DNA of 35,586 bases, from contig JAGQIK010000029.1 of the NCBI GenBank assembly GCA_020431405.1, positions 1 to 35,586 on the forward strand. The letters run 5' to 3'. The notes under the pieces were generated by a model. The model was not told the origin of the DNA. It ran no database searches and was given only the letters and a program-made list of their open reading frames with translations. Each line of letters starts with the position of its first letter. The first letter of the stretch is position 1. Of this stretch, positions 8,215-18,998 are shown piece by piece. The translations under genes and the position numbers were made by a program. This stretch comes from Myxococcales bacterium. GTDB taxonomy: Bacteria > Myxococcota_A > Polyangia > GCA-2747355.

Positions 8215-10016
8215 CCGATGCGAAAGCTGCCCACCCGGCGATAGCGGCGCGGTAGAAGCTCGCTGCGCACGCGCCACAAAAGCCGGCTGGCGCCCCACAA
8301 GCGATTGCCGAAGAGCGTGTAGAACGCCGCCGTCGAGCCCTTGGGACCGATCACGATGACCTTGGGCGGGCTGCGCGACAGACGCGCCATGTCGAGCTCG
8401 ACGTAGCGGTCCCAGTACTGATCGATGAATGCGATGGCGCCGGCGAGCGGCGGGCGTGGCCGCTCGAACCAGGCATGCACGTTGGGATCGTCGGGCAGCA
8501 GCAGCACCGACTCGCCGGGGTGTGCGAGCGCTCTCACGCGTGCGACCACCTGGCGCAGCCCCTCGGCGCGCGGCTGCAGCTTGGCGCCGCGCAGGTGGCG
8601 CACCTCCGGCCAGACGCGCGTGCAACGCGACGCCACCTCGACGTTGCCGGCCAACGTCGGCCACGTGCCGAGCACCGCCGCGGCGCAGACGATCGTCACG
8701 GCGACAACGCGCGCGGCGGCGCGTGTCGTGGCGAGCAGGCGGCTGACCGCGAAGAGCTCGGCGACAAACGCGCCCAGCGCGACGACGACCAGCGGGTTGT
8801 TGTCGAAGTACCAGCGAAAGACGTTCGTCGAGAGCGAGTGGCTTACCGCCGCCGGCGCGAGCACCACGAACAGCGCCGCGCGCGCGTCGGCCTGGCGACC
8901 CTCGCGCGCGCGCACGAGGTCCCACGCGCTGCCGAACAGCGCCAAGAAGAAGCCCAGCCACAACAGCGCGTTGACCAGCAGCACCGGATGGGCGCGCGCG
9001 TAGGTGACGACCTTCGAAGCGAGGTCGCTGGCCTGCACGAACAGCGCCGGCGAGAGCAGCGCCGCCACCCACAGCCCCGTCATGGCGACGCTGCTCGCCA
9101 GCAGCGCGCGCGCCGCCGGCCCGTCGCTCACTTGCGCCGGCCGAGCCCGCAAGAGCCGCGCGCGCCGCGTGATCCAGACGATCACCAGCGCCACCAGCCC
9201 GTGCTTGCTCAGCGCGACGGCAAGCGAGCGCGCGTAGATCCCGAGGTTGCGAAGCAGCTCTCCGCTGCCGCCCTTGGGCTCGGCGCCGGTGAGAAAAACG
9301 TCGCGCAAGAGGCCTCGCGGGTCGACCAGCGGCGAGAGCACCAGCACTAGCACGGCGAAGAAGGCGAAGGTCCAGGCGGCGTGGTCAAGCGCGCGCCCTA
9401 GTCGCCAGCGGCGCGGCATCGTGCGCCCCGTCAGCAGGTAGGCGAGCAGCACGCCGAAGGTCAGCCCCGCCGCCGTGCTCTGCTTGGAGAGCATGCAGAT
9501 CGCGTTGAAGCAGGCGCCCAGCACGAACCAGCGTCTGCTCGCCGTGCGCAGCGCGTAGACGACGGCGGCGCAGGTCCAGGCCGCGGCGCACTGCGCGACC
9601 GTGTCGTGGATCGCCATCTTGGGCAGCGCGAAGATCACCGGCACCGCGGCCAGCGCCGCGCACAGCGGCACCGGACGCTCGAAGGCACCGCGAAGCGCCG
9701 TGTAGCCGCCGAGCACCAGCAGCGCCTGCGCGCCGAAGTGCATCGCGCTCTCGGTGAGCCACACGCCCTCGCCGCCGCCGACGAGATACTCCAGCACGTA
9801 CGGGATCGGCGGCATCGGCACGTGCATGCCGTCGGCATAGAGCGGCACGCCATCGGCGAGGCGGTTGGCGACGGCCACCATCCAGCCCTGGAACTCGTGA
9901 TCCATCCAGATCGAGCTCCAGTGGGCGGGGATCAAGCGCACACCGATGGGCGCCATCACCAACAGCAACAGCAGGACATCGAAGACCAGCCACGCGCGTT
10001 CGTTTCGCCCGCCCAT
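8157..10016 (-). CDS. Multi-pass membrane glycosyltransferase, GT-C/PMT-like
   Basis: A 619-residue protein with about ten hydrophobic segments, beginning with one at residues 10-29, and a soluble C-terminal domain of roughly 160 residues. The first extracytoplasmic loop contains D39-H-E41 (IWMDHEFQGW), the acidic motif typical of GT-C glycosyltransferases that use polyprenyl-phosphate-linked sugars. A YADGMHVPMPP block follows. The soluble part has a SVLLLPDDPN and a KVIVIGPKGS segment. It is 8 bp downstream of the JmjC-like gene on the same strand and converges on tfuA with a 58-bp overlap. It could glycosylate the peptide product or be an unrelated envelope enzyme. Fold class is fairly secure; donor and acceptor are unknown. 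Confidence 0.8.
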   Translation of the reverse strand: MGGRNERAWLVFDVLLLLLVMAPIGVRLIPAHWSSIWMDHEFQGWMVAVANRLADGVPLYADGMHVPMPPIPYVLEYLVGGGEGVWLTESAMHFGAQALLVLGGYTALRGAFERPVPLCAALAAVPVIFALPKMAIHDTVAQCAAAWTCAAVVYALRTASRRWFVLGACFNAICMLSKQSTAAGLTFGVLLAYLLTGRTMPRRWRLGRALDHAAWTFAFFAVLVLVLSPLVDPRGLLRDVFLTGAEPKGGSGELLRNLGIYARSLAVALSKHGLVALVIVWITRRARLLRARPAQVSDGPAARALLASSVAMTGLWVAALLSPALFVQASDLASKVVTYARAHPVLLVNALLWLGFFLALFGSAWDLVRAREGRQADARAALFVVLAPAAVSHSLSTNVFRWYFDNNPLVVVALGAFVAELFAVSRLLATTRAAARVVAVTIVCAAAVLGTWPTLAGNVEVASRCTRVWPEVRHLRGAKLQPRAEGLRQVVARVRALAHPGESVLLLPDDPNVHAWFERPRPPLAGAIAFIDQYWDRYVELDMARLSRSPPKVIVIGPKGSTAAFYTLFGNRLWGASRLLWRVRSELLPRRYRRVGSFRIGYLADGNFDEVDVFVRRTR

Positions 10017-10024
10017 GCGGCGCG

Positions 10025-11122
10025 TCAGGCGTAGAGGCGCAGCAGCTCGTCACGCGCGAAGGCGGAAAACGACAGCGTCGGCTCCGCGCGAACGTACGTG
10101 GTGTGATACCAGCCCCCCGGCAGCACGAGCACGTCGCCGGGCTGCATGGTGAACGTGCAGCAGTCGGCGCGAAACGTCTCGTCGTCGATAGACTCGGGAT
10201 CGGGCACGGCGCAGAACTGCGAGTCGAAGCCCACCGCCGCGGGCTGTAGGAAAGGCCCCGAGCGCGGCGGGCTGATGATCCACTTCTTGGTGCCGAGCAC
10301 CTGCCAGGCGATGGCGTCGTGGGCGTGGCGGTGCGGGCGCACCACCAGCGACCAGGGCTCGTCGCCCGTAGCGCAGCCTGCGAAGAGCTTCGGCGCGGCG
10401 CAGCGTTCGGCAAACAGCGGCGGCCGAAAGTCTGCTAGCAAGGCGTCGGGCGTGACCACGCCCATGGCGTAGAGCGCCGCGTGAGGGCTTATCGCCGAGC
10501 GCGCCGGCGCCTCGGGCGCAGCATCCGGCGCAAAGAACGACGCCACGTCGACCCATTCTCCCGTGACCCACGTGCGCGCGGCGCCGTAGCGCGCGATGAG
10601 CTCGTCGTAGCTGATGCCGCGCCAGGGGGCCGGGAAGTCGCTGATCAGCAGCGGCGCGGGCTCGCGCAGCGCACGTTCGGCGGCGCGCCGCGTCAGCTCG
10701 AGATCGGTGTGCTCGAGCCGCTCGAGCGTCCAGGCACGGGGCGCGGCGGCTCCGCGGTCGTCGGCCGACTCGAGCGCCTCGACGAAGTGCGCCAGCGGCC
10801 CCTTGGCGAGCACGAAGATCGCCTCGTGCAGGCGGCGCTCGCCTTCGAGCACGACACCTGCCGCGCGCAGCTGCTGCGCGACGTCGGGCGCGTTGCGCAG
10901 GATCCAGAGCATGCGAAAGAGCGTCATCGCCGACATACGCGCCTGCGCTTGCGGCGCGGCGTCCGATACAACGCGCACGCTGTCTGGCTCGACGGCAAAG
11001 TCGAGCTGCGTGTCGAGGTCGTCGAAGACGAAGCGGTAGACGAAGCCACGGTCCAGCGTCGCCGCACCACGCGCGACACCATCACGCAGGTGAGCGATCA
11101 GCTGGCGTTCGATCTCGCGCAT
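10025..11122 (-). CDS. JmjC/cupin-like (cupin_8) putative Fe(II)/2-oxoglutarate oxygenase
   Basis: A 365-residue protein. The C-terminal half resembles JmjC/cupin_8 oxygenases: a FAGC...PWSLVVRPHRHAHD block (about 247-269), then IAWQVLGTKKWIISPP (271-286, the usual QVxGxKxWxLxPP strand), and PGDVLVLPGGWYHTTY (328-343) with the distal metal His340. The proximal ligand motif aligns as H264-x-H266 rather than the usual HxD, an odd substitution. The N-terminal 150 residues are helical and unassigned. I use the ATG at 11122; a GTG at 11137 would add five residues, and neither has a well-spaced ribosome binding site. It is followed after 8 bp by the membrane glycosyltransferase, with which it probably forms an operon. 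Hydroxylation of a peptide or protein side chain is the likely activity (inference). Confidence 0.75.
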   Translation of the reverse strand: MREIERQLIAHLRDGVARGAATLDRGFVYRFVFDDLDTQLDFAVEPDSVRVVSDAAPQAQARMSAMTLFRMLWILRNAPDVAQQLRAAGVVLEGERRLHEAIFVLAKGPLAHFVEALESADDRGAAAPRAWTLERLEHTDLELTRRAAERALREPAPLLISDFPAPWRGISYDELIARYGAARTWVTGEWVDVASFFAPDAAPEAPARSAISPHAALYAMGVVTPDALLADFRPPLFAERCAAPKLFAGCATGDEPWSLVVRPHRHAHDAIAWQVLGTKKWIISPPRSGPFLQPAAVGFDSQFCAVPDPESIDDETFRADCCTFTMQPGDVLVLPGGWYHTTYVRAEPTLSFSAFARDELLRLYA

Positions 11123-11165
11123 CAAGGGGTGTTTCACGCCCCTAGCATACTCGCCCGATAGGCTG

Positions 11166-12065
11166 CTAGCGACCGAGCAGCAGCACCACGCACCAGCCGC
11201 GGCTCGCGTCGTAGGCGCTGCCGATACCGATACGCGAGAGCTTGTTGTCCGACAGCGGCCAGTGCTTGCCGAAGCGCAGCGCGATCTGCCGTGGGTCGCG
11301 CGCGAGCGCGCAGTAGGTGTCGCGCGCCGCGATGCTGGCGGTGCCAAGCTGCCGCGTGATGTGCACCCCATAACGCCGCCCTGGCTGGGGCGAGCCCTGC
11401 CCGAGCTTCGCGCGGGCGTCAGCGTCGGCCCAATAGTCGAGCGCCGCCACGGCCGACAGCTTGGGGCGCTTGTGCTTGGCGCGCTGCGCGTTGATGCGCG
11501 CGAGCAGCGCGCTGCGCACCATCTGAGCGTTGACCACCCGTCGCGACGGCACCTTGGCCATCACCGTGGGGCGCCACATGATGCGCTGCGCCACACCGTC
11601 GATGGCCTGGCGGATGCCCCACAGCGCCACCGGCGCAGCGCTGCCGTACTCCTGCACGGTCTTGGTCTTGCCGCTGCGGCGCGTGACCGTCACGTAGGTC
11701 GACGATTGGCAGGTCACACGTGCACGGTAGCTGTCGTTGAGCTTGAAGAAGCCGAGGTGCGCGAGCAGCTTGGCGAGCTGCTCGAAGCGCCACGGATGCA
11801 GCGCTCCCTTGTGGTGACCCGTGCGCGGCGCGTAGCTGCGCCCGTGGTAGTCGGCCGTGCCGTCGCGCCGCAAGAGCACGGTGTAGGCCGGGCAGCTGCC
11901 GAAGCACATCGTGCGCCGCAACGCGATGCTGACCACGGGGTCCGGCTTGGGCTTGGCCTTCTGGATCTTCGGCAGGGGTGCGCGCGAGGCGTGCGAGGCG
12001 AGCAGCGTCTCGGGCCACATCGCGGCGAGCGCGAAGCAGGCGATCAGGGTGTGAGAGCGGCTCAT
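11166..12065 (-). CDS. Exported DUF6438 + CAP-like domain protein
   Basis: A 299-residue protein with an N-terminal signal peptide (hydrophobic stretch LIACFALAAMW, likely cleavage after LASHASRA). Residues about 40-150 match DUF6438: RRTMCFGSCPAYTVLL, then DGTADYHG and GFFKLNDSYRARV. The C-terminal part starts RINAQRAKHKRPKLSAVAAL and ends IGIGSAYDASRGWCVVLLLG, resembling the first helix and last strand of a CAP/SCP-like domain. The ATG at 12065 gives a normal signal peptide; a GTG at 12080 in the same frame is possible. It lies 42 bp after pgi on the same strand and could be read through from that operon. Function unknown. Confidence 0.72.
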   Translation of the reverse strand: MSRSHTLIACFALAAMWPETLLASHASRAPLPKIQKAKPKPDPVVSIALRRTMCFGSCPAYTVLLRRDGTADYHGRSYAPRTGHHKGALHPWRFEQLAKLLAHLGFFKLNDSYRARVTCQSSTYVTVTRRSGKTKTVQEYGSAAPVALWGIRQAIDGVAQRIMWRPTVMAKVPSRRVVNAQMVRSALLARINAQRAKHKRPKLSAVAALDYWADADARAKLGQGSPQPGRRYGVHITRQLGTASIAARDTYCALARDPRQIALRFGKHWPLSDNKLSRIGIGSAYDASRGWCVVLLLGR

Positions 12066-12107
12066 CGGTGTGCATGACACCGACGCGCGCGAGTTGTTCC
12101 TGGATCG

Positions 12108-13745
12108 CTAGCGGTGCTTCTTGAACCAGTTGATCAGCCCGTTGGTGGAGCCGTCGTGGCTGCTGACGGCGCCGTCGCCTTCGAGCTCGGGCAGGATCGC
12201 CTTGGCCAGCTGCTTGCCGAGCTCGACGCCCCACTGGTCGAAGCTGTTGACGTTCCAGATCACGCCCTGGGTGAAGATCTTGTGCTCGTACATGGCGACG
12301 AGCTTGCCGAGCATCTTCGGCGTGAGCTTGTCGAAGATCAGCGAGTTGGTGGGGCGGTTGCCGGGGAAGACCTTGTGCGGCAGCAGCTTGTCGAGCGCCT
12401 CGCCGGACAGGCCCTGCGCTTCGAGCTCGGCGCGCGCTTCGGCCGACGTCTTGCCCTTCATCAGCGCCTCGGTCTGCGCGAAGTAGTTGGCGAGCAGCTT
12501 GGCGTGGTGATCGCCCACCGGGTTTTGCGACTTGGCGGGCGCCAAGAAGTCGCACGGGATCAGGCGCGTGCCCTGGTGGATCAGCTGGTAGAAGGCGTGC
12601 TGGCCGTTGGTGCCGGGCTCACCCCAGATGATCGGCCCCGTGGTGTAGTCGACGTCGTTGCCGTCGAGGTCGACACGCTTGCCGTTGCTCTCCATGTCGC
12701 CCTGCTGAAAGTACGCCGCGAAGCGGTGCATGTACTGGTCGTAGGGCAGGATCGCGTGCGACTCGCAGCCGAAGAAGTTGTGATACCAGATGCCGAGCAG
12801 CGCCAGCGTCACCGGCAGGTTCTCGTGCCATGGCGCCGTGCGGTAGTGCTCGTCCATGGCGTAGCCGCCGTCGAGGAAGGCGTCGAAGTTGTCCATGCCG
12901 ATGGTCAGCGCCACCGACAGGCCGATGGCTGACCACGACGAGTAGCGTCCGCCGACCCAGTCCCAGAACTCGAACATGTTCTCGGTGTCGATGCCGAAGT
13001 CCGAGACGCCCTTGGCGTTGGTCGACAGCGCCACGAAGTGCTTGGCGACGGCGGCATCGCTGCCGAGCTTGTCGACGAGCCAGCGGCGCGCCGTGTGGGC
13101 GTTGGTCAGCGTCTCCTGCGTGGTGAACGTCTTCGAGGCGATGATGAAGAGCGTCGTCTCCGGGTCGACACGCTTGAGCGTCTCGGCCATGTGGGTGCCG
13201 TCGACGTTGGAGACGAAGTGCGGCGTGATGTTCGTCCAGTACGAGCGCAGCGCCTCGGTGATCATCACCGGCCCGAGGTCCGAGCCGCCGATGCCGACGT
13301 TGACCACGTCGGTGATCGCCTTGCCGGTGTGGCCTTTGTGGGCGCCGCCACGCACGGCCTCGGAAAACTTGCGCATCTTGGCCAGCACGGCTTTGACCTG
13401 CGGCATCACGTCCTCGCCGTCGACCTCGATGGCGCGCGCGCCGCGGTTGCGCAGCGCCACGTGCAGCACGGCGCGGTCCTCGGTGACGTTGATGCGCTCG
13501 CCGGAGAACATCGCGTCGATGCGGCCGCGCAGCCCGCGCTCGTCGGCGAGCTCGCGCAGCAGCGTCATCGTCTCGTCGTCGATGCGGTTCTTCGAGTAGT
13601 CGAGCAGCAGCCCGTCGTGCTCGAGCGAGTAGCGCGCGAAGCGCTCCGCGTCTTTGGCGAACTGGTCGCGCATCTGCGTCGACGCGATCGCCTTCTGCCG
13701 CGCGACCAACGCCTTCCAAGTATTGCTCTGCGTCAACGTGCTCAT
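12108..13745 (-). CDS. pgi: Glucose-6-phosphate isomerase
   Basis: A 545-residue, full-length phosphoglucose isomerase interconverting glucose 6-phosphate and fructose 6-phosphate in the cytoplasm. The sugar-phosphate-binding motifs are all present: [40 protein letters not shown], the catalytic loop [19 protein letters not shown], and the C-terminal signature [16 protein letters not shown]. The ATG at 13745 has AGGGGA about 8 nt upstream. It is 19 bp downstream of tkt and is the last metabolic gene of the operon; here it would recycle fructose 6-phosphate from transketolase back to glucose 6-phosphate. Confidence 0.97.
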   Translation of the reverse strand: MSTLTQSNTWKALVARQKAIASTQMRDQFAKDAERFARYSLEHDGLLLDYSKNRIDDETMTLLRELADERGLRGRIDAMFSGERINVTEDRAVLHVALRNRGARAIEVDGEDVMPQVKAVLAKMRKFSEAVRGGAHKGHTGKAITDVVNVGIGGSDLGPVMITEALRSYWTNITPHFVSNVDGTHMAETLKRVDPETTLFIIASKTFTTQETLTNAHTARRWLVDKLGSDAAVAKHFVALSTNAKGVSDFGIDTENMFEFWDWVGGRYSSWSAIGLSVALTIGMDNFDAFLDGGYAMDEHYRTAPWHENLPVTLALLGIWYHNFFGCESHAILPYDQYMHRFAAYFQQGDMESNGKRVDLDGNDVDYTTGPIIWGEPGTNGQHAFYQLIHQGTRLIPCDFLAPAKSQNPVGDHHAKLLANYFAQTEALMKGKTSAEARAELEAQGLSGEALDKLLPHKVFPGNRPTNSLIFDKLTPKMLGKLVAMYEHKIFTQGVIWNVNSFDQWGVELGKQLAKAILPELEGDGAVSSHDGSTNGLINWFKKHR

Positions 13746-13764
13746 ATCTCAGTCCCCTGCGCCT

Positions 13765-15858
<2,094 letters not shown>

Positions 15859-16024
15859 GGGGTCACTCTCTGATGCGCAAGTATATGATTTTACGCGCAA
15901 ATTTAGACGCATTGACAAAACCGCATTCACTCAAGATCTCGCGCAGATCGCCTTCAGGGCGGTTTTGTCAATACGCATAAATTTACGCGTAAAATCATAT
16001 GCTTGCGCATCAGAGAGTGACCCC
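15859..16024. repeat. 66-bp imperfect inverted repeat with 34-nt loop covering the tkt leader and glk 3' end
   Basis: The left arm is 15859-15924 and the right arm 15959-16024. Reversing the right arm gives 61 of 66 identical positions, with mismatches at arm positions 24, 40, 48, 49 and 52. The loop (15925-15958) is unrelated to the arms. The arms are much more AT-rich than their surroundings; each contains TTGACAAAACCGC at the inner end and GGGGTCACTCTCTGATGCGC at the outer end. The left arm is the entire 5' leader of tkt, including its GAGAG ribosome binding site. The right arm is its mirror copy and supplies the last four codons and stop of glk. It could be an inverted duplication of a promoter, a MITE-like element, or a large hairpin that terminates glk transcripts or controls tkt. 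Confidence 0.92.
15982..15993. promoter_or_regulatory. Candidate operator palindrome TTTACGCGTAAA
   Basis: A perfect 12-bp palindrome, TTTACGCGTAAA, sits in the right arm of the glk-tkt inverted repeat. The left arm has the same site with one change, TTTACGCGCAAA at 15890-15901. Two dyad-symmetric AT-flanked sites spaced about 92 bp apart upstream of tkt look like operators for a dimeric regulator. The regulator is unknown and not in the window. Confidence 0.35.
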
Positions 16025-17035
16025 TAGCGCCAGCTCGGCGCGGCGTGCGGCGCCGAGCAGCGCCGTCTTGGGTTCGAGGATCAGGTAGACGGGCATGCGC
16101 TTGGTCATCGCGGCGAAGCGACCCTTGGCGGTGAAGCCGCGCATGAAGTGGCCGTCGCACAGCACGTCGCGCAGCTTGGGCGCGATGCCGCCGCCGATGT
16201 AGACGCCGCCGAGCGCCATCACGGTGAGCGCGACGTTGCCCGCCTCGGCGCCGTAGAGCTCGACGAACAGCTCGAGGGTGGCGCGCGCGAGCTTGATGCC
16301 GTCGACCAGCGCGGCGCGCGAGACGGCGGCGCTGGGATCGTCTTGCTCGATGGCGGCGCGCAGCTCCGGCGGCTCGTGGCCGTGCTCGCCTCGCTCGCGC
16401 AGATACTGATAGATGTTGTAAAGACCCGGCCCCGAGATGACGCGCTCGTAGCTGACGCGGTCGTAGCGCTCCTTGAGGAAGCGCAGCAGCCCGATCTCGA
16501 GCTCGTCGCGCGGCCCGAAGTCGCAGTGACCGCCCTCGCCCGCCACCGGCCTGAAGTCGTGCACGTGCTTGGCGCCCTGCTGCGGTCTCATCAGCAGCGC
16601 CTCGCCGAGGCCGGTGCCAGCCGCGATCAGCGCGCCGTTGCTGCCGATGTGCGCCTCGACGTCGTTGAGCGCGACGAGCTGCTCGGGGCCGAGCGTGGCG
16701 ATGCCCCAGCCGGTGGCTTCGAGATCGTTGAGCAGCACCACCTCGGGCACGTCGATCTGTTTGCTCAGCTCGCCCGCCTCGATAACCCACGGCAAGTTGG
16801 GCGTGGTCACGCGCTGGTCGACGACGGGCCCGGCGATGCCGAAGCACGCCGCGTCGATGCCGTCGTCGGGTCGCCCTACTTCGGCGAGGAAGTGCGCCAC
16901 GACCTCGGCGAGCCCCGCGTGGTCGCGGCTGGCGTAGGTCCGCTCGGCGACGCTCTCGGCCACCGCCCCTTCACCACCTGGACGCATCAGCGCCAGGTTG
17001 GTTTTGGTGCCGCCGACATCGCCCGCTAGGATCAT
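16010..17035 (-). CDS. glk: Glucokinase
   Basis: A 341-residue ROK/glucokinase-type sugar kinase phosphorylating glucose to glucose 6-phosphate with ATP. The phosphate-binding loop is GDVGGTKTNLALM at residues 5-17; other motifs are FGIAGPVVDQRV, NLPWVIEAGEL, LLNDLEATGWGI and AAGTGLGEA. EGGHCDFGPRDELE carries the conserved EGGH block. The ATG at 17035 overlaps the pgl stop by 4 bp (ATGA). The last four residues (GVTL) and the stop are encoded inside the right arm of the inverted repeat, so the natural C-terminus was set by that element. It supplies glucose 6-phosphate for the dehydrogenase encoded upstream in the same operon. Confidence 0.95.
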   Translation of the reverse strand: MILAGDVGGTKTNLALMRPGGEGAVAESVAERTYASRDHAGLAEVVAHFLAEVGRPDDGIDAACFGIAGPVVDQRVTTPNLPWVIEAGELSKQIDVPEVVLLNDLEATGWGIATLGPEQLVALNDVEAHIGSNGALIAAGTGLGEALLMRPQQGAKHVHDFRPVAGEGGHCDFGPRDELEIGLLRFLKERYDRVSYERVISGPGLYNIYQYLRERGEHGHEPPELRAAIEQDDPSAAVSRAALVDGIKLARATLELFVELYGAEAGNVALTVMALGGVYIGGGIAPKLRDVLCDGHFMRGFTAKGRFAAMTKRMPVYLILEPKTALLGAARRAELALGVTL

Positions 17036-17829
17036 GCGTCCGCTCCGTGGTCGATACGCGTGATGTACTCGTGCGTTCGCGGAAGCTCGGCCGCCGCCGC
17101 GCGATCGACGAGGAACGTCAGCTGGCCGTCCGTCGGCGCAACGAGCTGCGAAGGGTACCGCTGCTCGTCGCGGTCACCGACCAGCACCTCACGCAGCGCC
17201 GGCGCCTTGCCCTCGCCGGTGACGATGAAGATCACCTCGCGCGCCGCGTTGATGCAGTGCGCGGTGAGCGTCAAGCGGTGCGCGTCGAGCTTCTCGACGT
17301 AGTTTTCGACGACCACGTCCCCCGGCTGCGCGTCGAGCGCGCGCGTACCTGGAAAGAGCGAGGCGGTGTGGCCGTCGTCGCCCATGCCGAGCAGCACCAC
17401 GTCGATGCGCGGCTGCTCGCCGGCGCCGAGCCCGAAGAGCGCCGCCAGCTCGCGCGCGTAGTCGGCTGCGCCCGCGCGCGGCTCGAGCTCGCCCTTCATG
17501 CGAAACACGCGCTCGGCCGGCAGGTGCCCTGCCTCGGCGAGCGCGTCGAGCATCGCTTCGCGCGCCATGCGGTAGTTGCTGTCGCCGTGCTCGGGCGGCA
17601 CGCAGCGCTCGTCGCCGAACAGCACGTGCAGCTTCGACCACGCCATGCCGTCGGGCGACGCCGCCCACGACTGGTAGAGCGCGCGCGGCGTCGAGCCGCC
17701 GGCCAGCGCCAGCGTGACGATCTCGCGGCGTCCCTGCGCCGCGTCGATGGCGGCTGCGACGCGCGCCGCCGCCGCCGCCGCCACGTCACCCTTGCTCTCG
17801 AAGACTTCGACTCGCGCCTTGCCGGCCAT
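17032..17829 (-). CDS. pgl: 6-phosphogluconolactonase
   Basis: A 265-residue DevB/SOL-type lactonase hydrolysing 6-phosphoglucono-1,5-lactone. Motifs are LALAGGSTPRALYQ, HVLFGDERCVPPEHGDSNYRMAREAML, DVVLLGMGDDGHTASLFPGT and TLTAHCINAAREVIFIVTG. The ATG at 17829 is 2 bp after the opcA stop, and its own stop overlaps glk by 4 bp. The longer open frame upstream is antisense-like shadow within opcA. Second step of the oxidative pentose phosphate branch. Confidence 0.96.
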   Translation of the reverse strand: MAGKARVEVFESKGDVAAAAAARVAAAIDAAQGRREIVTLALAGGSTPRALYQSWAASPDGMAWSKLHVLFGDERCVPPEHGDSNYRMAREAMLDALAEAGHLPAERVFRMKGELEPRAGAADYARELAALFGLGAGEQPRIDVVLLGMGDDGHTASLFPGTRALDAQPGDVVVENYVEKLDAHRLTLTAHCINAAREVIFIVTGEGKAPALREVLVGDRDEQRYPSQLVAPTDGQLTFLVDRAAAAELPRTHEYITRIDHGADA

Positions 17830-17831
17830 CG

Positions 17832-18998
17832 CTATTCCTTGCCCAGCTCGCTGAAGAACGTCAGCACCTGCTTGTAGATGCCGTCGCTGCTGAGCACGGC
17901 CAGCTCGCGGCTGAGCAGCGGGCCTTCGTCCATGCTCTCGGCGCTCACGCGGCGGTCGGGGCTCTGGCTCGCCGGGCTGTCGGCCACCACGTCGAGCTGG
18001 CGCTCGCCCGCGTTGTTGACGGTGAACGTCGCTTCGCCGTCGGAGAGCGTGATCGCCTGCGTGCCGTCGGCGCCGTGCTGCTCGGCGGGCTTGATGCGCA
18101 TCGTCACTGCCTTGCCCGTGGCGGACGAAAGCGAAAGCTCGACCACGCCGTCCTTGCTGCGCGGCGCGCCGACGGGCTGCCAGCCAAGGCGCGACGCCAG
18201 CCAGCCGGCGAGCAACAGCGACTCGGCGCCCACCTCGGCGTGCGCCGCCGCGCCACACTCGGGCGTCAAGCGATCGCACTGGATCTCCACCGACGCCAGG
18301 TTCGGCAGCCGCGCGCGGTGCTCCTCGACATCGAAGACCTCGGCCACCGCGATACGCCACGGCGTGGCGCGCGACCAGGCCAGGTCCGTGACACGCCGAC
18401 TCGCGGGCTGCCCGACTACGGCGCGCGCCAGCTCGATCAGCCCCGCGATGCCGCGCGGCGCGCGCTCGGCGTCGATGATCACGCGCTCGGTGCAATCGGC
18501 CAGCGACTCGAAGCTTGGCTCACCAAAGGCGGGCGCGGCGCGCCACCACATCACCGTCGGCAGGTCGGCGACCAACAGCGGCCGCACCAACGACGGCAAG
18601 TGCTCGCGTCGCTCGTCGCCCACCGCGACCATGATCTGCTCGCAGCAGACCTGCTGGTGCTTGCCCAGCTTGTGGCACTGCGCGGTGACCCACGCCTCGA
18701 GCTCGCCAGCACGATCGCCCGCGCCGTTGGGCAGAAAGACCATGATGCGGCTCGGGTGGTCGATGGTGACGTCCACCATCGCCTGCGAAACCGCCGCTTC
18801 GGCCTCGCCCGCGCTCGCGCCCTGCGCGTCGGGCGCCCAGACCAGCAGGTTCTGCACGCAGGCGCGCATCACCGGGTGGCTCTCTTGCTGTTGCTCGACG
18901 CCGGCGAGCTGCTCCCAGAGGTCACGCAGCTGCGCCTCGATGCCGGCGACGTCTACCGCGCCGGCGACCTCGACGACGCCGTTGGCCCCGCCGCTCAC
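17832..18998 (-). CDS. opcA: Glucose-6-phosphate dehydrogenase assembly protein OpcA
   Basis: A 388-residue protein recognised by the OpcA pattern: an N-terminal helical region, LLVWAPDAQ, the HPSRIMVFLP block (conserved HPSR), EQIMVAVGDERREHLPSLVRPLLVADLPTVMWWRA, and the acidic ERVIIDAER. OpcA binds and activates or oligomerises G6PD (Zwf) and is best known from cyanobacteria and actinobacteria, where it also sits beside zwf. The start is a GTG at 18998 overlapping the zwf stop by 4 bp (GTGA), so the two are translationally coupled, as expected for partners. pgl follows 2 bp later. Confidence 0.9.
   Translation of the reverse strand: MSGGANGVVEVAGAVDVAGIEAQLRDLWEQLAGVEQQQESHPVMRACVQNLLVWAPDAQGASAGEAEAAVSQAMVDVTIDHPSRIMVFLPNGAGDRAGELEAWVTAQCHKLGKHQQVCCEQIMVAVGDERREHLPSLVRPLLVADLPTVMWWRAAPAFGEPSFESLADCTERVIIDAERAPRGIAGLIELARAVVGQPASRRVTDLAWSRATPWRIAVAEVFDVEEHRARLPNLASVEIQCDRLTPECGAAAHAEVGAESLLLAGWLASRLGWQPVGAPRSKDGVVELSLSSATGKAVTMRIKPAEQHGADGTQAITLSDGEATFTVNNAGERQLDVVADSPASQSPDRRVSAESMDEGPLLSRELAVLSSDGIYKQVLTFFSELGKE

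Noticed and set aside
15925-15958. TTGACA at the inner end of each inverted arm as promoter -35 pointing into the loop
   Set aside because: No acceptable -10 hexamer occurs 16-18 nt further in either direction.
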